A DNA stretch of 64,000 bases from Colletes latitarsis (lineage: Eukaryota; Arthropoda; Insecta; Hymenoptera; Colletidae). Shown here piece by piece: positions 52,901 to 62,150 of the stretch. The first letter of the stretch is position 1. Each line of letters starts with the position of its first letter. Where the stretch lies: assembly GCF_051014445.1 (NCBI RefSeq), contig NC_135136.1, positions 41,922,001 to 41,986,000 of the forward strand, read 5' to 3'. The position numbers and the translations under genes were made by a program. Under the pieces are notes generated by a model, which did not search any database, was not told where the DNA came from, and saw only the letters and a list, made by a program, of their open reading frames with translations.

Positions 52901-55900
52901 AAATAAATATATGAAAACGATCTCGTAAAGGAAACTCACCGGTATTTTGCTGCTTTTGAGAAAGTCCAGTAACGCTTCGAGCGCTCCTAAGGTCGATGCT
53001 TGCACGTAAACTCCACGTTCCGCGAGGCGAATGTTACCGAGGGCACTGGACAACTCCTTCGCGATTTCTTCCTTCAAGATTTCCACCTCGTCCGGTTTCT
53101 GAGCCACTTGGAGATTCAATCCTATTTGTAAAATAGAATAGGAATAGAACATAAGTAACTTTATTTTACCTATAAGTGTATCGTTTGATACCGTTAGAAA
53201 TAAAATATTTCTTACCTGCAATTGCTTTCTCCAAGTCCTTCGCAGCAATTTTCACTCCTTGTGCGGCTTTGACCTCCCGGTGTTCAATATACGCACTCTA
53301 GGAAAAATAAACAATATTAAATTGAACTAATCAAATCTATTTTGAATCCAAGAATCATCAAAATAATATTAATAATTGTTATCTTAAATATGTCTGTTTC
53401 TTTACTTTGACTCTCAATTCCTTCAATGGCTGTGGCATAAGAAGCGAGCGTATTTGAGTCACTATAGGACCGTCTGTACCGGCAACTATCATCGTTTCAC
53501 CCTCTCTCAACGTTCCATTGACTAGAATACAATCTATCGTAGTGCCGAGACCCGGCAATGCCTTCACTTCCAAAACGGTAGCTTGAAGCTCTTCACTATA
53601 CATGAGTCTCTTAGCTAATGGACCTTGACAGGCCTCTACTATTAACAACAAAAGGTTACCCATACCTTCACCTGCATATAAACAATAACGGTTACTCTGC
53701 GTTAAAGAATTTCAATGGTACCTAGAAAATGTATGTAATGTAGTAATGTACCTGTAATAGCGCTAGTGGGTACAAGGGAAACATAAGTTTTAGGATCAGG
53801 GTTTTCATAAAACAATGCAGCATTCAGGCCTTGTTCAGCAAATTGCACGATCACTTCCTTCGAACGGGTTTCGAATTCTCGCTGTGTATTGATTGTTTGG
53901 CTTTTCACTATGTCCTGAATATCTTTCCGATTTATAGTTTGCCAATCGTATAATCTGTGAAAATTATATTGTTGCTATTTTATAATTTAGTTCACATTTC
54001 ACTGCAAGCAATCGTATAGCTATTCATTTTAAATACTTTACCTATCGATTTTATTTAAAGCTACTATGAAAGGACATTTCTTCGTTTTTAGTAAGTTAAT
54101 ACTTTCGATAGTCTGCGGTTCCAAACCATGCATAATGTCTACTACTAATATCGCTATATCACAAAGAGAAGATCCTCTGTTTCTTAAATTGCTAAAGGAT
54201 TCGTGACCAGGAGTGTCTATGATCAATAAGCCAGGAATTTTGAATTTCTTATCAGCAAACTGAAAAAAAATTATTTTTATCGATATATTTCATATGAACG
54301 TTGCATAAAAATACTTACTCCTTTAACGTGTTTCGTTGATTCTTGAATGGCATCGATAGGTACGTTCGTTGCACCAATTTGTTGGGTTATACCGCCAGCT
54401 TCGCCATCTTGCACATTTGTTCTTCTTAACTTGTCGAGTATCTTTGTTTTTCCAGTATCGACGTGACCTAAAACACACACTACAGCAGCTCTAAGGTTAT
54501 CCAGTGTCTTGTTCTTCTCTGCTTCTATCCTTCGAAGTTGTATTCGTTCTCTAGCGCGTTCCTTTTTCCTTGCCGCATCTGATACTTTGTCTTCTAATCC
54601 ACTGTCGTCCCCGCTTTCCTCTGTATCCGACTCACTGCCACTATCGCTCTCCGATTCACTTTCCGAGGATTCTTTCCTAGATATCTTGATTTGCGTTTCT
54701 TTTCTTTTATGAGATGAAAGGATCGTTTCCTTCACCTTCTTGGGAGTTTTTGGCACTTCGTCTGATTTATCTATTAAATTATTCTTTATTAAAACAGACT
54801 CTGTTGAATAAATACAAATATATATGTAACTGTATACAGATAATACCTTCTTCCGGTTCATCTTCGCTGCTCTCAGCATCCCATGAATCTTTGACATCGT
54901 CCATCGTCTCTTCCGTTTCCTTTGACTGTTGGTCTACAATTTCTACTTCAATTTTATCTGTATCTGTTATGCTCTCATCCATTTTACCATCGTCCTTTTC
55001 ATCCACACTGACCTGTTGCTTCACTTTGTTTGACCTTATACGCGTTCCCGGTCTGTGTTTCTTGTCTGCTACATCTGGTAAATCCAAACCTTGGGCTTTA
55101 AGTGCGTTCAGCATAGCTTGCGCTCTTGCCCTATCTTGCTTCTGTTTTGTAGTTAAAAGCTTTCCTTCAGCCTTTAATCTTTCTTTCCTCTGTTTCTCCT
55201 TAAGTTTCTTCTTCTCTTTGCGTTCCTGTTCAAGTCGAAGCTGCTCCAATCGTGCTTGCTCTTGCAATTCTTCTTGTCGTAATCTTTCTTCTTCTTCTCG
55301 TTTTAATCTCTCTTCATCCTCCTTCAATTTCTTCAATGCTTCTTGCATAGCAGCAATAGTCTTCTTTCCAGGACCTTTGCCTATTATATAATTACACAAA
55401 ATGTAGACACAAATTAATGTTATATCTTAACAAATATAGTGTGCAGCATGTTTATTCTATTATAAAAAATTACAAAACTATTTGCTACCTTTCTCTTTCA
55501 CCTCCTCCTTGCCCCCTTTCTTCTTTTTCTTTTTGCCTTCATCACCCTCAAGTGCTGTAACATCCACTTCAGTAGCATCTAGTACCTTTGCTTCTTTCTC
55601 CTTTTTGACTTCCTTTTCTGAAGCATCCTTTGCTTCTTCACCTTCTGTCTGCTTAACCATTTCCTAACATAATTGAATGAAACGTAAGAAATCATACTAT
55701 TTATCCTAAATATAAAACAAAACAATAAAATATCAGTTACATACTATCTTCTTTTGAGCAAGTTTCTTCTGTTTTTCCCGTTCTTTCTTTTCTTTTTTCT
55801 TTTGTGCAGTAGTTTTTACAGTAATAACTTCAGCATCATCATCAATATCATTTGCTTCAAGATGTGTAGCAGTCTTCAACTCTTCTTTAATATCAATAAC

Positions 55901-57014
55901 ATCACCTTTTTCCTTTTTCTTACCCATCTTTTCTTTCTTCTTTTTATCCACATCATTATCAACACTTTGTTCAACTGACTCATTCTTCTCTTCTGGTTTT
56001 TCTCCAGAATATTCTAATTGCAACTCAGCCAATACCTTTTCAATGTCTTCTGCACTATCATTGCGCTTTCTTCTGGCTGATTTTAAGTGAAAATCATGAG
56101 ATAATATTTTTATTTACTCTCAATAATTTTAATATGTTACATGTATTTATAATATGTACATAATATTATGAAATATTCTTTCCACGAATATAAACATAGA
56201 TATATTGGTAACAAATGCATATAGTACAAAAATAAAAATTGTACATAAAACATAGTCAAAAACCTGTATTTTTTAAAATTAATAATCAAATAAAACATTC
56301 ACTTTCTTTGTTGTCAACAAAATTTTATTCTGTTATATAATTATAATGTTGCAAGCATCTAATTCTAAGTACAGAATATTAAGAGTTAACCCACTAGAAT
56401 GTTCAAGAAAAATTAAAATAATGCTAAATTTTATACAGGTCATGATATCACACCCTGCCATTCATGGTACTTTCACAATCTGGTTCACAACTGAACCACT
56501 TTCACTTTCCACTAATTTTAACAATCAATGTACTTGCCAAATATTTATATGACACGTCGTTAAATACACTGACTATGTCATTCGTACTGTATTTGTATTC
56601 AATAGAAAAGAGAATCGTGTTATCTAACGTCATATTCAAACAGCTATAAAATATGTATCCTAAAACCTAACTATTACGATAAATTTTACAAAGTGACGAA
56701 ATATTTAACGTTTGTTATAGTCCTAAAAATACAGCAGACAAACTGAACTTCAACCTGTTAAACTATGAACATGATAGAAAAACTAAAAATATCTCATAAT
56801 CCTTTCCGTATGCAACAGAAAAGCGGTTAAGTGAGGTTAACTTGAAGCAGACGACGTTTCTCACGTGAAAAAGAAACGCTAAAAGTTTGTTAGAAACGAT
56901 ATACGAGGACAGGATTCGCAGAAGCTATTTCCTTATTATTTTGCAACATCTGTGAATAAAAAGTACCACTATTTTCTCACCTCTCTTGCCTTTTTTCGGC
57001 TGAGATTCCTGCAT
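31946..57014 (-). CDS. eIF5B: Eukaryotic translation initiation factor 5B (15 coding exons)
   Basis: Translational GTPase that joins the 60S subunit to the 40S initiation complex with eIF1A, in the cytoplasm. Exons on the minus strand: 57014-56981, 56076-55745, 55663-55489, 55380-54847, 54770-54319, 54259-54042, 53954-53752, 53671-53406, 53297-53216, 53121-52940, 45343-45267, 45187-44980, 44305-44210, 34255-34094, 32053-31946. All junctions are GT-AG and the phases close, giving 1042 residues. The N-terminal ~450 residues are Lys/Glu/Ser-rich with an E/R/K coiled coil. The G domain follows: G1 GHVDTGKT near residue 460, G2 GGITQQIGAT, G3 DTPGHE near 524, G4 NKID near 578, then SAITG. Domain II contains PLAKRLMYSEELQATVLEVK, domain III/linker contains KASIMLEHDSQYATILAFDV, and domain IV ends in a DWQLMVELKKLFQIL tail that contacts eIF1A in the family. 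The length is near the metazoan norm of about 1.1-1.2 kaa. The first exon (start MQESQPKKGK) is the least certain, but an ATG in the exon 2 frame just upstream runs into a stop, so an upstream exon is required. Confidence 0.96.
32054..34093 (-). other. eIF5B intron 14
   Basis: A 2.0-kb intron between the two last coding exons, with a CT-rich patch at 32.5-32.7 kb. No nested gene is recognised. Confidence 0.85.
37908..37960 (+). mobile_element. hAT-like terminal fragment
   Basis: CAGGGGTTCCCAAACTTCTT followed by TAACCGCGTATCGCTCG is a characteristic hAT end with its subterminal part. It is a single end with no partner recognised, within the 10-kb eIF5B intron. Confidence 0.45.
39645..39730 (+). 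repeat. Degraded relative of the 23.6-kb element
   Basis: GAAAATTTCAACACCTATCC, then GATTCATAAGAAATTTGCTTGACGCTCCATCGAAATGTTGCTTGATAC, parallels 23808-23915 of the long-TIR element (GAAAAATTTAGGCACCTACC ... TTTGACGCCCTACAGAAAAGTTGTCTAATAC). The order and spacing are the same, with many substitutions. It is likely an old second copy fragment inside an eIF5B intron. Confidence 0.45.
42820..42895. mobile_element. hAT-type element terminus
   Basis: Read on the minus strand this is CAGTGCTTCTCAACCTATGG, then GTCACGACC...TGGGTCGCGGAATTAT and TAGTGGGTCGGTG. This is the classic hAT terminal plus subterminal sequence of non-autonomous insect and vertebrate copies. I did not find the opposite end nearby, so it is probably a truncated copy inside an eIF5B intron. 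Confidence 0.6.
47952..48045 (+). mobile_element. piggyBac-like terminus with TTAA
   Basis: TTAACACATTCACGACGCG at 47952 begins with the TTAA target of piggyBac-type elements. It is followed by an internal palindrome TGACCC...GGGTCA (47971-47988) and a second GTGACCCACCGC. This layout is common for non-autonomous piggyBac relatives. No opposite end was found. It lies in the largest upstream eIF5B intron. Confidence 0.35.
48755..49393. repeat. 23-bp perfect inverted repeat, 639-bp span
   Basis: The 23 bases at 48755-48777 (starting GTGGAACGCGTCGATTTTTC) recur exactly as reverse complement at 49371-49393. Identity stops abruptly on both sides. The 593-bp interior is GC-rich at its left end with a TATATAAG and otherwise ordinary. 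No target-site duplication is visible. Confidence 0.7.
51266..51319 (+). repeat. Poly-T and (CT)n low-complexity tract
   Basis: Two poly-T runs followed by about nine CT units, within the 7.6-kb eIF5B intron. Confidence 0.8.
56077..56980 (-). other. eIF5B intron 1
   Basis: A 0.9-kb AT-rich intron between the short first coding exon and the Lys-rich second exon. No structured RNA or repeat was noticed. Confidence 0.6.
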
Positions 57015-57973
57015 CTTGATCCGTTTTCAAAATTTTCTTTATGCACGTTCAGTTTATTCACAGGTTTTTAATCGTCGCTCTAGTTAAATATTTTTGAGGA
57101 AAAGAAGACGAATTTCAACCTTAAATGTGCGTTAGCACAAAACCACTATAAACAAATCATACGAAATTTACAAATTGCTACCTCTCCTTTCAACCCGGTC
57201 TGCACAACTATGTGCAAAATCGAACCATAGATCATTCTAACTTAGCTAGATATTACATCATGCACACCTTTAAGTTAAATCTTCATGCGTGACTAACGTT
57301 AACATGTGATAGGATAAGTTATCACTAATAAAATAATATTCATTGAAAATTGTTCTCTAACTTTCATTTTGTAAGAGATAGCATAACTTTTACATACGTA
57401 CAAACGCATTCTTAATCATTTTAAACGTAAAATATTATAAAACCGGAAGTCCAGTTCGCATGAAAGTAATGGCCGCTACCTTTGCTATGTACGTAATTTT
57501 TGAACAATTTTAACGAATGAAATGACGTTAAAAGAATTTTATTGTATCGCATGTTTCTGTACGTTAATAAATTGTACTATAATTCGTTTCATTTGTCACG
57601 TTAAAGTATTTATCAACATGTTTAACTATTGCATAGCTATTCCTGAAATTAAGTCCGTTGATATTCATCTTTACTCACCGCCAGTCTTCAAATATAGAGG
57701 AATAGAATGAATTTTGTTCATTTGACACCATGATGAATAAACGAATAACAAATAACTGTATATAACAATATACTTTACAAAACATTTTACAAAACACTTT
57801 ACAAGATATACTTTAGAAATGAAATATTATTTGACTTGCACCACTTTTATAACCGTCCGACAAATGGATACTGCAACGCTCCCATTGGTTTGATGCACGC
57901 ATGCGCCATCTGAACCATAGATGACCACTTCCGCGAGAAAGCCACGCTCTCTTTTTCTAAAATCGCGACCACG
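57015..57973. promoter_or_regulatory. Divergent eIF5B / RpL27A intergenic region
   Basis: Head-to-head gap of about 960 bp between two translation genes. It is mostly AT-rich, with GC richer ends, and must hold both promoters and 5' UTRs. I see no convincing TATA box at the expected distance for either gene and no coding potential in the short open frames. Confidence 0.5.
57947..57958 (+). promoter_or_regulatory. Candidate 5' TOP tract at the RpL27A transcription start
   Basis: A pyrimidine run GCTCTCTTTTTCT lies about 20-27 nt before the RpL27A ATG. Ribosomal protein mRNAs start with C followed by 4-15 pyrimidines, which couples their translation to TOR/LARP1 signalling. The exact start nucleotide cannot be fixed from sequence alone. 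Confidence 0.45.
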
Positions 57974-59160
57974 ATGGTGAGTGAGCGATGTTAAATTCTT
58001 TTTCCGTAATCTAGTATTATTGAAACCATCAGAATATAAATAAGATATTAATATTCATTATCATTTCATTAAAACCGTTGTAATTTGTTTTTTGGTATTA
58101 TTTTCGTTTTGAAGTGAAACATTTAATAGTTATTGTAAATATTTCTAACCTTTTGGTGTTGCATCGAATTCAAACATAACCGTTCTGACGAAACGGATAC
58201 AGTGAATCCCGAATTTTCGTGATTAATTTGTTCAGGAGGTTTTTACATAAATTGAATTGTATACGTGTTGCAGAAAGAAAGTAAATCAGGTTAAAAATAA
58301 TGTGTTGTTATGTGATTTTTCTTTTAATTAACAGTCTACACATAAGAAGAAAACTAGGAAGCTTCGTGGCCATGTCAGCCATGGTCATGGTCGCATAGGT
58401 AAGATACTGTATGTAATATTATAGAATTATTTAGTTCTGTTTCTGTAATAATAATTATTGGTTGTAAGAAGAGTAACTGAGCAATTAGAAAATATTATGT
58501 TTCATTTTAGGTAAGCACAGAAAACATCCTGGTGGTCGGGGTAATGCCGGTGGTCTACACCATCATCGTATTAATTTTGACAAATATCATCCTGGTTATT
58601 TCGGAAAGGTAAGTACACTTCTTTTATGCTGTCCTATTATAAAAACGTTATTTATATTAAATGATGATAATATCATTATTTCACCGGCGAACTGAATTAC
58701 TTTGAATGCACGTTGTTGTCTGACGAAACTGACAAATACCAAAGGTGTAATATTCAAGTGTAAGTACACATACATTTCTGGTGTTTCAATTTATAGCTTG
58801 GTATGCGAAATTATCACTTAAGGCGCAATACAAAATGGTGTCCCGCGTTAAATTTGGATAAATTGTGGACATTAGTGTCTGAACAAACCAGACTTAAGTA
58901 TAAGAGTTCAGAAAGTAAAGTACCAGTAATCGATCTCGTGAAAGCGGTAAGATTCAAAATATAGATGTATATATAGACGTATTTATACGTATATATAGAA
59001 ATCTATATTTATGCTTGGTTCTGTTTTATAGGGGTACTACAAACTTCTAGGAAAAGGACGCCTTCCTAAACAACCAGTTATTGTTAAAGCTAAATTCTTC
59101 AGTAAACTGGCAGAGGACAAGATCAAGGCAGTTGGTGGTGCTTGTGTCCTCTGTGCCTAA
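57974..59160 (+). CDS. RpL27A: 60S ribosomal protein L27A (uL15), five coding exons
   Basis: Structural protein of the large ribosomal subunit, uL15 (L15P/L18e) family. Coding exons: 57974-57976 (only the ATG), 58335-58398, 58511-58608, 58797-58946, 59032-59160. All introns are GT-AG and the phases close to 147 residues, the usual animal length. The protein begins M-STHKKKTRKLRGHVSHGHGRIG and continues with GKHRKHPGGRGNAGG and KYHPGYFGK. Exon 4 encodes LGMRNYHLRRNTKWCPALNL, and the end is GGACVLCA. The ATG-only first exon is typical of ribosomal protein genes and leaves intron 1 directly after the start codon. A pyrimidine tract just upstream fits a 5' TOP start. A further intron probably sits in the 3' UTR (59170-59406), with AATAAA at 59459. 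The gene is divergent from eIF5B and convergent with SF3A2. Confidence 0.97.
58655..58733 (+). ncRNA. Candidate box C/D snoRNA in RpL27A intron 3
   Basis: Inside the 188-bp intron 58609-58796 there is a perfect C box ATGATGA (58661-58667) and a D' box CTGA (58692-58695). CTGA copies at 58720-58723 and 58730-58733 can each serve as D box. The D box to 3' splice site distance is 63-73 nt, near the spacing known for intronic C/D snoRNAs. The nucleotides just before D' (ATTTCACCGGCGAA) would pair with GCCGGTGAAAT of 28S rRNA, a match made from memory. The fifth base before D' would direct 2'-O-methylation of a C in that stretch. A terminal stem next to the boxes is weak, and box C' is degenerate. 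Confidence 0.55.
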
Positions 59161-59249
59161 GTATGCAGGTATTTATTTCATGATGTCTTAAATATTTTTA
59201 ACTAAATATTATTATTTTTTTTTATAATTAAAAAAAAATCTTGCAAAGA

Positions 59250-59340
59250 TGTGTATTCTATGATGATAGTACGAACGGGCGGACTGAAAAGTGCGTACAA
59301 CACTTAACCCCGTGTAGAGTGTTCTATTCTGATAACATTT
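59250..59340 (+). ncRNA. Candidate box C/D snoRNA in the RpL27A 3' UTR intron
   Basis: Within the predicted intron 59170-59406, a perfect C box ATGATGA (59260-59266) is followed by D' CTGA (59284-59287) and D CTGA (59329-59332). Box C to box D spans 73 nt. The D box lies about 74 nt before the predicted 3' splice site, as expected for splicing-coupled C/D snoRNA processing. Guide segments would be ACGAACGGGCGGA before D' and AGAGTGTTCTATT before D. I cannot name their targets from memory. A short stem (AGATGT with ACATTT) is offset from the boxes. Confidence 0.5.
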
Positions 59341-59458
59341 TAAATTAGTCCAATAATATTTTAAGTCATTCTAGCAGATAAAATTATTTACTTCTTTCTA
59401 TTTCAGGAATTGAAACTTTGACAAACCAACCTGCTGTACATTCTACGTTTATACTCTT

Positions 59459-59464
59459 AATAAA
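59459..59464 (+). terminator. Polyadenylation signal of RpL27A
   Basis: AATAAA about 300 bp after the stop codon, followed by an A-rich stretch. It is the first canonical signal on the plus strand after the predicted last exon begins. Confidence 0.6.
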
Positions 59465-59491
59465 ATTAAAAAAAAAAAGGAGTAACATTGA

Positions 59492-59501
59492 TTTATTTAT
59501 T
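59492..59501 (-). terminator. Probable polyadenylation signal of SF3A2
   Basis: Overlapping AATAAATAAA on the minus strand, about 220 bp beyond the SF3A2 stop at 59717. It faces the RpL27A signal at 59459, so the two convergent transcripts end within about 40 bp of each other or overlap. Confidence 0.5.
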
Positions 59502-59716
59502 TATACTGTGTACTTAAAAATATGTTGTTAAGAAATGTTTAAATATTTACCCATTAACTATGATTATTGCATTCTATTATTCAATACACATAAAGGATGA
59601 AAAAGCAAATACACAATGTATGAAAGTCCTCTGCTATTTTATAAACAAAATACACATTAAAGTAATACTTTGAACAAAAGCAAGTCATATTTTTGTACTA
59701 TTTTTTTTAAAAAGAA

Positions 59717-60617
59717 CTATGCTAAGTGTGGTGGTGGTGGAGGTATTTGCATGCCTGTGGCTAAAAGTGCAGGTGGTGGTGGTACTGGATTAAACATAGG
59801 AGGCCTTGGTGGAGGTGGAACCGGCACCATAGGTGGTCCTAATCCAGGTCTTATTAAAGGAACTGGAGGTGGTGGCACTTTGCCAACCGATGGTTTTTCA
59901 TTCTTAAATGCAAATTGTAGGAAGAATTGCTTAGTATCTTTATTCCAATGTGTCCAAAATTTTCCTTCTGCCTTTTCAACTTCTCTGCTGGGAACCTAAA
60001 ATATGTTAGAAAATAATAATAACAGATGCTTTTTATAGAAGTTTATACATTTGAATCTACAATTGTCTTACTTTAAAAGCTATTGTTTCATAGGGTTCTG
60101 CAGCAAACAATAAGTACTGCCATTTACGATCTGGTGGTTCGACTCTTTGTTCGTACGCTGACATAAACCTATGTCGTGGAATAACATTGTCCGCAACTTC
60201 CGGATAATCAACTTGAAACAATAAACTCTGTTGTCCAGATTCTGGGTCCCGTTGTTTGGTTACTCTGTAACCAGGTCTTCCAATTTTCACAAATTTTTTC
60301 GGTTCTACTCGAGGTTTCTCAGGAGCAAGCGTTTGCGGTGCTTCTTTAGCTTCCTTAGCGGCTCTTCTAGCCAAGTTAGCCTGATGCTTTTTACCTTGCG
60401 TGTGGGCCAAATAACTACCCTCGTTGTTATGTAGTGTCAAACACAATTTACATTCGTAAGACCCTAAGTGATTTTTCATAAAATACGGATCTTTGTTAAG
60501 GTCAATAGTTTCTAATGCAAGTTGTCGTAAACGTTCCCTCCTGTCTCGATTGCTCTCTGACCAAGAAGCAACACCACCGCCTCCAGTTTTCCCTCCTGGA
60601 CGATTTTGGAAATCCAT
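59717..60617 (-). CDS. SF3A2: Splicing factor 3A subunit 2 (SF3a66/SAP62/Prp11)
   Basis: Component of the SF3a complex of the 17S U2 snRNP, needed in the nucleus for prespliceosome assembly. Two coding exons on the minus strand, 60617-60072 and 59995-59717, with a 76-bp GT-AG intron in phase 0, encode 274 residues. The N-terminus MDFQNRPGGKTGGGGVASWS is nearly invariant in animals. A matrin-type C2H2 zinc finger follows (C56, C59, H72, H78, in YECKLCLTLHNNEGSYLAHT then QGKKHQ). The SF3A2 core contains KFVKIGRPGYRVTKQRDPES and RKWQYLLFAAEPYETIAFKV, and exon 2 holds GKFWTHWNKDTKQFFLQFAF. The tail, from about residue 222, is a proline-rich series of PPPP runs. It is short, as in insects and unlike the long vertebrate heptad-repeat tail. 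The 3' end converges on RpL27A. Confidence 0.96.
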
Positions 60618-62150
60618 TTTCGGCTTTTAGTTTATTTACTATACTTATTTAACGGTAGAATATATTAACGTTTCCTTTGTATCATATAAACACGCAACAC
60701 GTCTCCACGAAACAAGTATAGGTTACCTGTTAACCGTCAACGGCGTCAACACCATTGGTGTGTTACAGTACCAATCAACGTATTATAATACCATTGTAGG
60801 CAACATAAAAAACATTACTAAATTATTTAGAACATTTCTCAAACTGGAGTCTGCAAAGTGTTTGTGATGAATTGAGGATTTTCCGTTTTTTAGAATAAAG
60901 AAGTATATATGATCTTATTATTATTAATAAAGTTGTTAATTTAAAATTTTTTATTTCATATTAGTATACATATATTAGTTGAGCTAGTACAAAATAAACG
61001 ATAAATTCAATATCGTCAAATTTTGTATTCAGGCCACTATTGGAACATTCAAAATAAGTAGAATTTCTTAAAGCATTCCTAATATTTTAAAAGATGATAT
61101 CAAAAGTTCCCTCGTTAATTTCTATCAATTAGAAATGTAATTTATATACGTTTAGGAAATATGTCTTTCAATTCTTTCTACCATTTATTATTCACATTCG
61201 TACAGATATCTAAAACGACATTAATTACTCAAGTATGTAGATTAGAATGAGTTTTATTAATTTTATACATCATAATTAAACAATTTTCGTAACTTAAATA
61301 TAAACTCAAATGAAAAATTAATACATGGCACATATAATTATGTATCAATATTTACAGTTATTATGTGAATGTTTTTCAGTATCACAATTATTTATTTTAT
61401 TCTAGCCATCTTCAACGTCATAATATATATAAAAGTTAATTACACTGTTTTTTACACTATCGTAAGAAAGTACAAAAATATAAATTCTTGAAAATATAAA
61501 TATCTTAATTTTACTACTATTTACATCATCTTAGCTTAGAAGAAGGAATGAAAGAATATAATACTTGAACGACGGCACCTTACATCTAACAATACTTCGT
61601 GTCAATAATATACATTTTAGCAGAATATTTGGAAGACATTACTATTTGTTCTGTATGTTTCTTCCATATTTCAAAAGCTTCTTAAGCTTCAACGAATTAC
61701 CTGGAACAGTTTTTTTCATTGCCCTGTAGGAAACATTAAACGTGATAATAGGTAAATCTAGGAAGTTCTAACATTTTTGACAACGTAACATGCACAAATA
61801 TGTGAAGTAATTCTTGAAAATCATATAAACAATTAAGTAATAACAGACATAATTTCCTACGTATAAGAAAATTACATTTTAACAATCGATATCTTACGTT
61901 TGAGATTGAATGCTTTACATGTTGGTATATAAAGTATATTAAATATCACTGGTTATAAAAAGCAAAAGTACAGTTTTTTTATCCGATATCATCAACTAAT
62001 AACATCAATTTGCAACACGTTGCGTATATAGATAAATAATTTATAGAAACTGCATTTGGAATATAACCGAAAAAAATGTTCCTTTTAGTTTTACATCCTT
62101 CTTCAAATTAAACTTCTCAGTGAAGTGTGTCAAATAAATTATATCATCGA
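60618..62150. other. Spacer between the coiled-coil gene and SF3A2
   Basis: Very AT-rich DNA of 1.5 kb between two genes on the same strand. It must hold the 3' UTR of the coiled-coil gene and the SF3A2 promoter. No coding potential is seen. Confidence 0.6.

Larger units (their letters stand above)
45344..52939 (-). other. eIF5B intron 10 (7.6 kb)
   Basis: Bounded by ATACCG|GTGAGTTTCC and ACGTTGCAG|TACGCTGG. It holds the 23-bp inverted repeat (48755/49393), the piggyBac-like end (47952), a GC-rich patch at 50.5-51.1 kb and low-complexity T/CT tracts. No nested gene is recognised. Confidence 0.85.
59161..59480 (+). other. RpL27A 3' UTR with probable intron
   Basis: Nine bases after the TAA stop the sequence reads ATGCAG|GTATTTATTT, a usable donor at 59170. 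A strong acceptor, TTCTATTTCAG, ends at 59406. The downstream exon (GAATTGAAACTTTGACAAAC...) runs to AATAAA at 59459-59464. A junction so close to the stop would not trigger nonsense-mediated decay. The intron encloses the second snoRNA candidate, which gives a reason for its retention. Confidence 0.55.

Noticed and set aside
53298..53405. TGATGA-like C box in eIF5B intron 8 (minus strand)
   Set aside because: No CTGA follows within the intron, so it does not form a C/D snoRNA.
54277..54897. 206-codon minus frame read as one piece
   Set aside because: It runs through two eIF5B introns. The real exon is 54770-54319, as shown by splice sites and conserved protein sequence.
55482..55667. Ser/Phe-rich frames on the plus strand opposite eIF5B exons (also 54714-55391)
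   Set aside because: They are antisense shadows of the Lys/Glu-rich coding sequence of eIF5B.
58180..58200. Small hairpin CCGTTCTGACGAAACGG in RpL27A intron 1, possibly an H/ACA element
   Set aside because: The stem is too short, and no second hairpin or properly spaced H and ACA boxes are visible.
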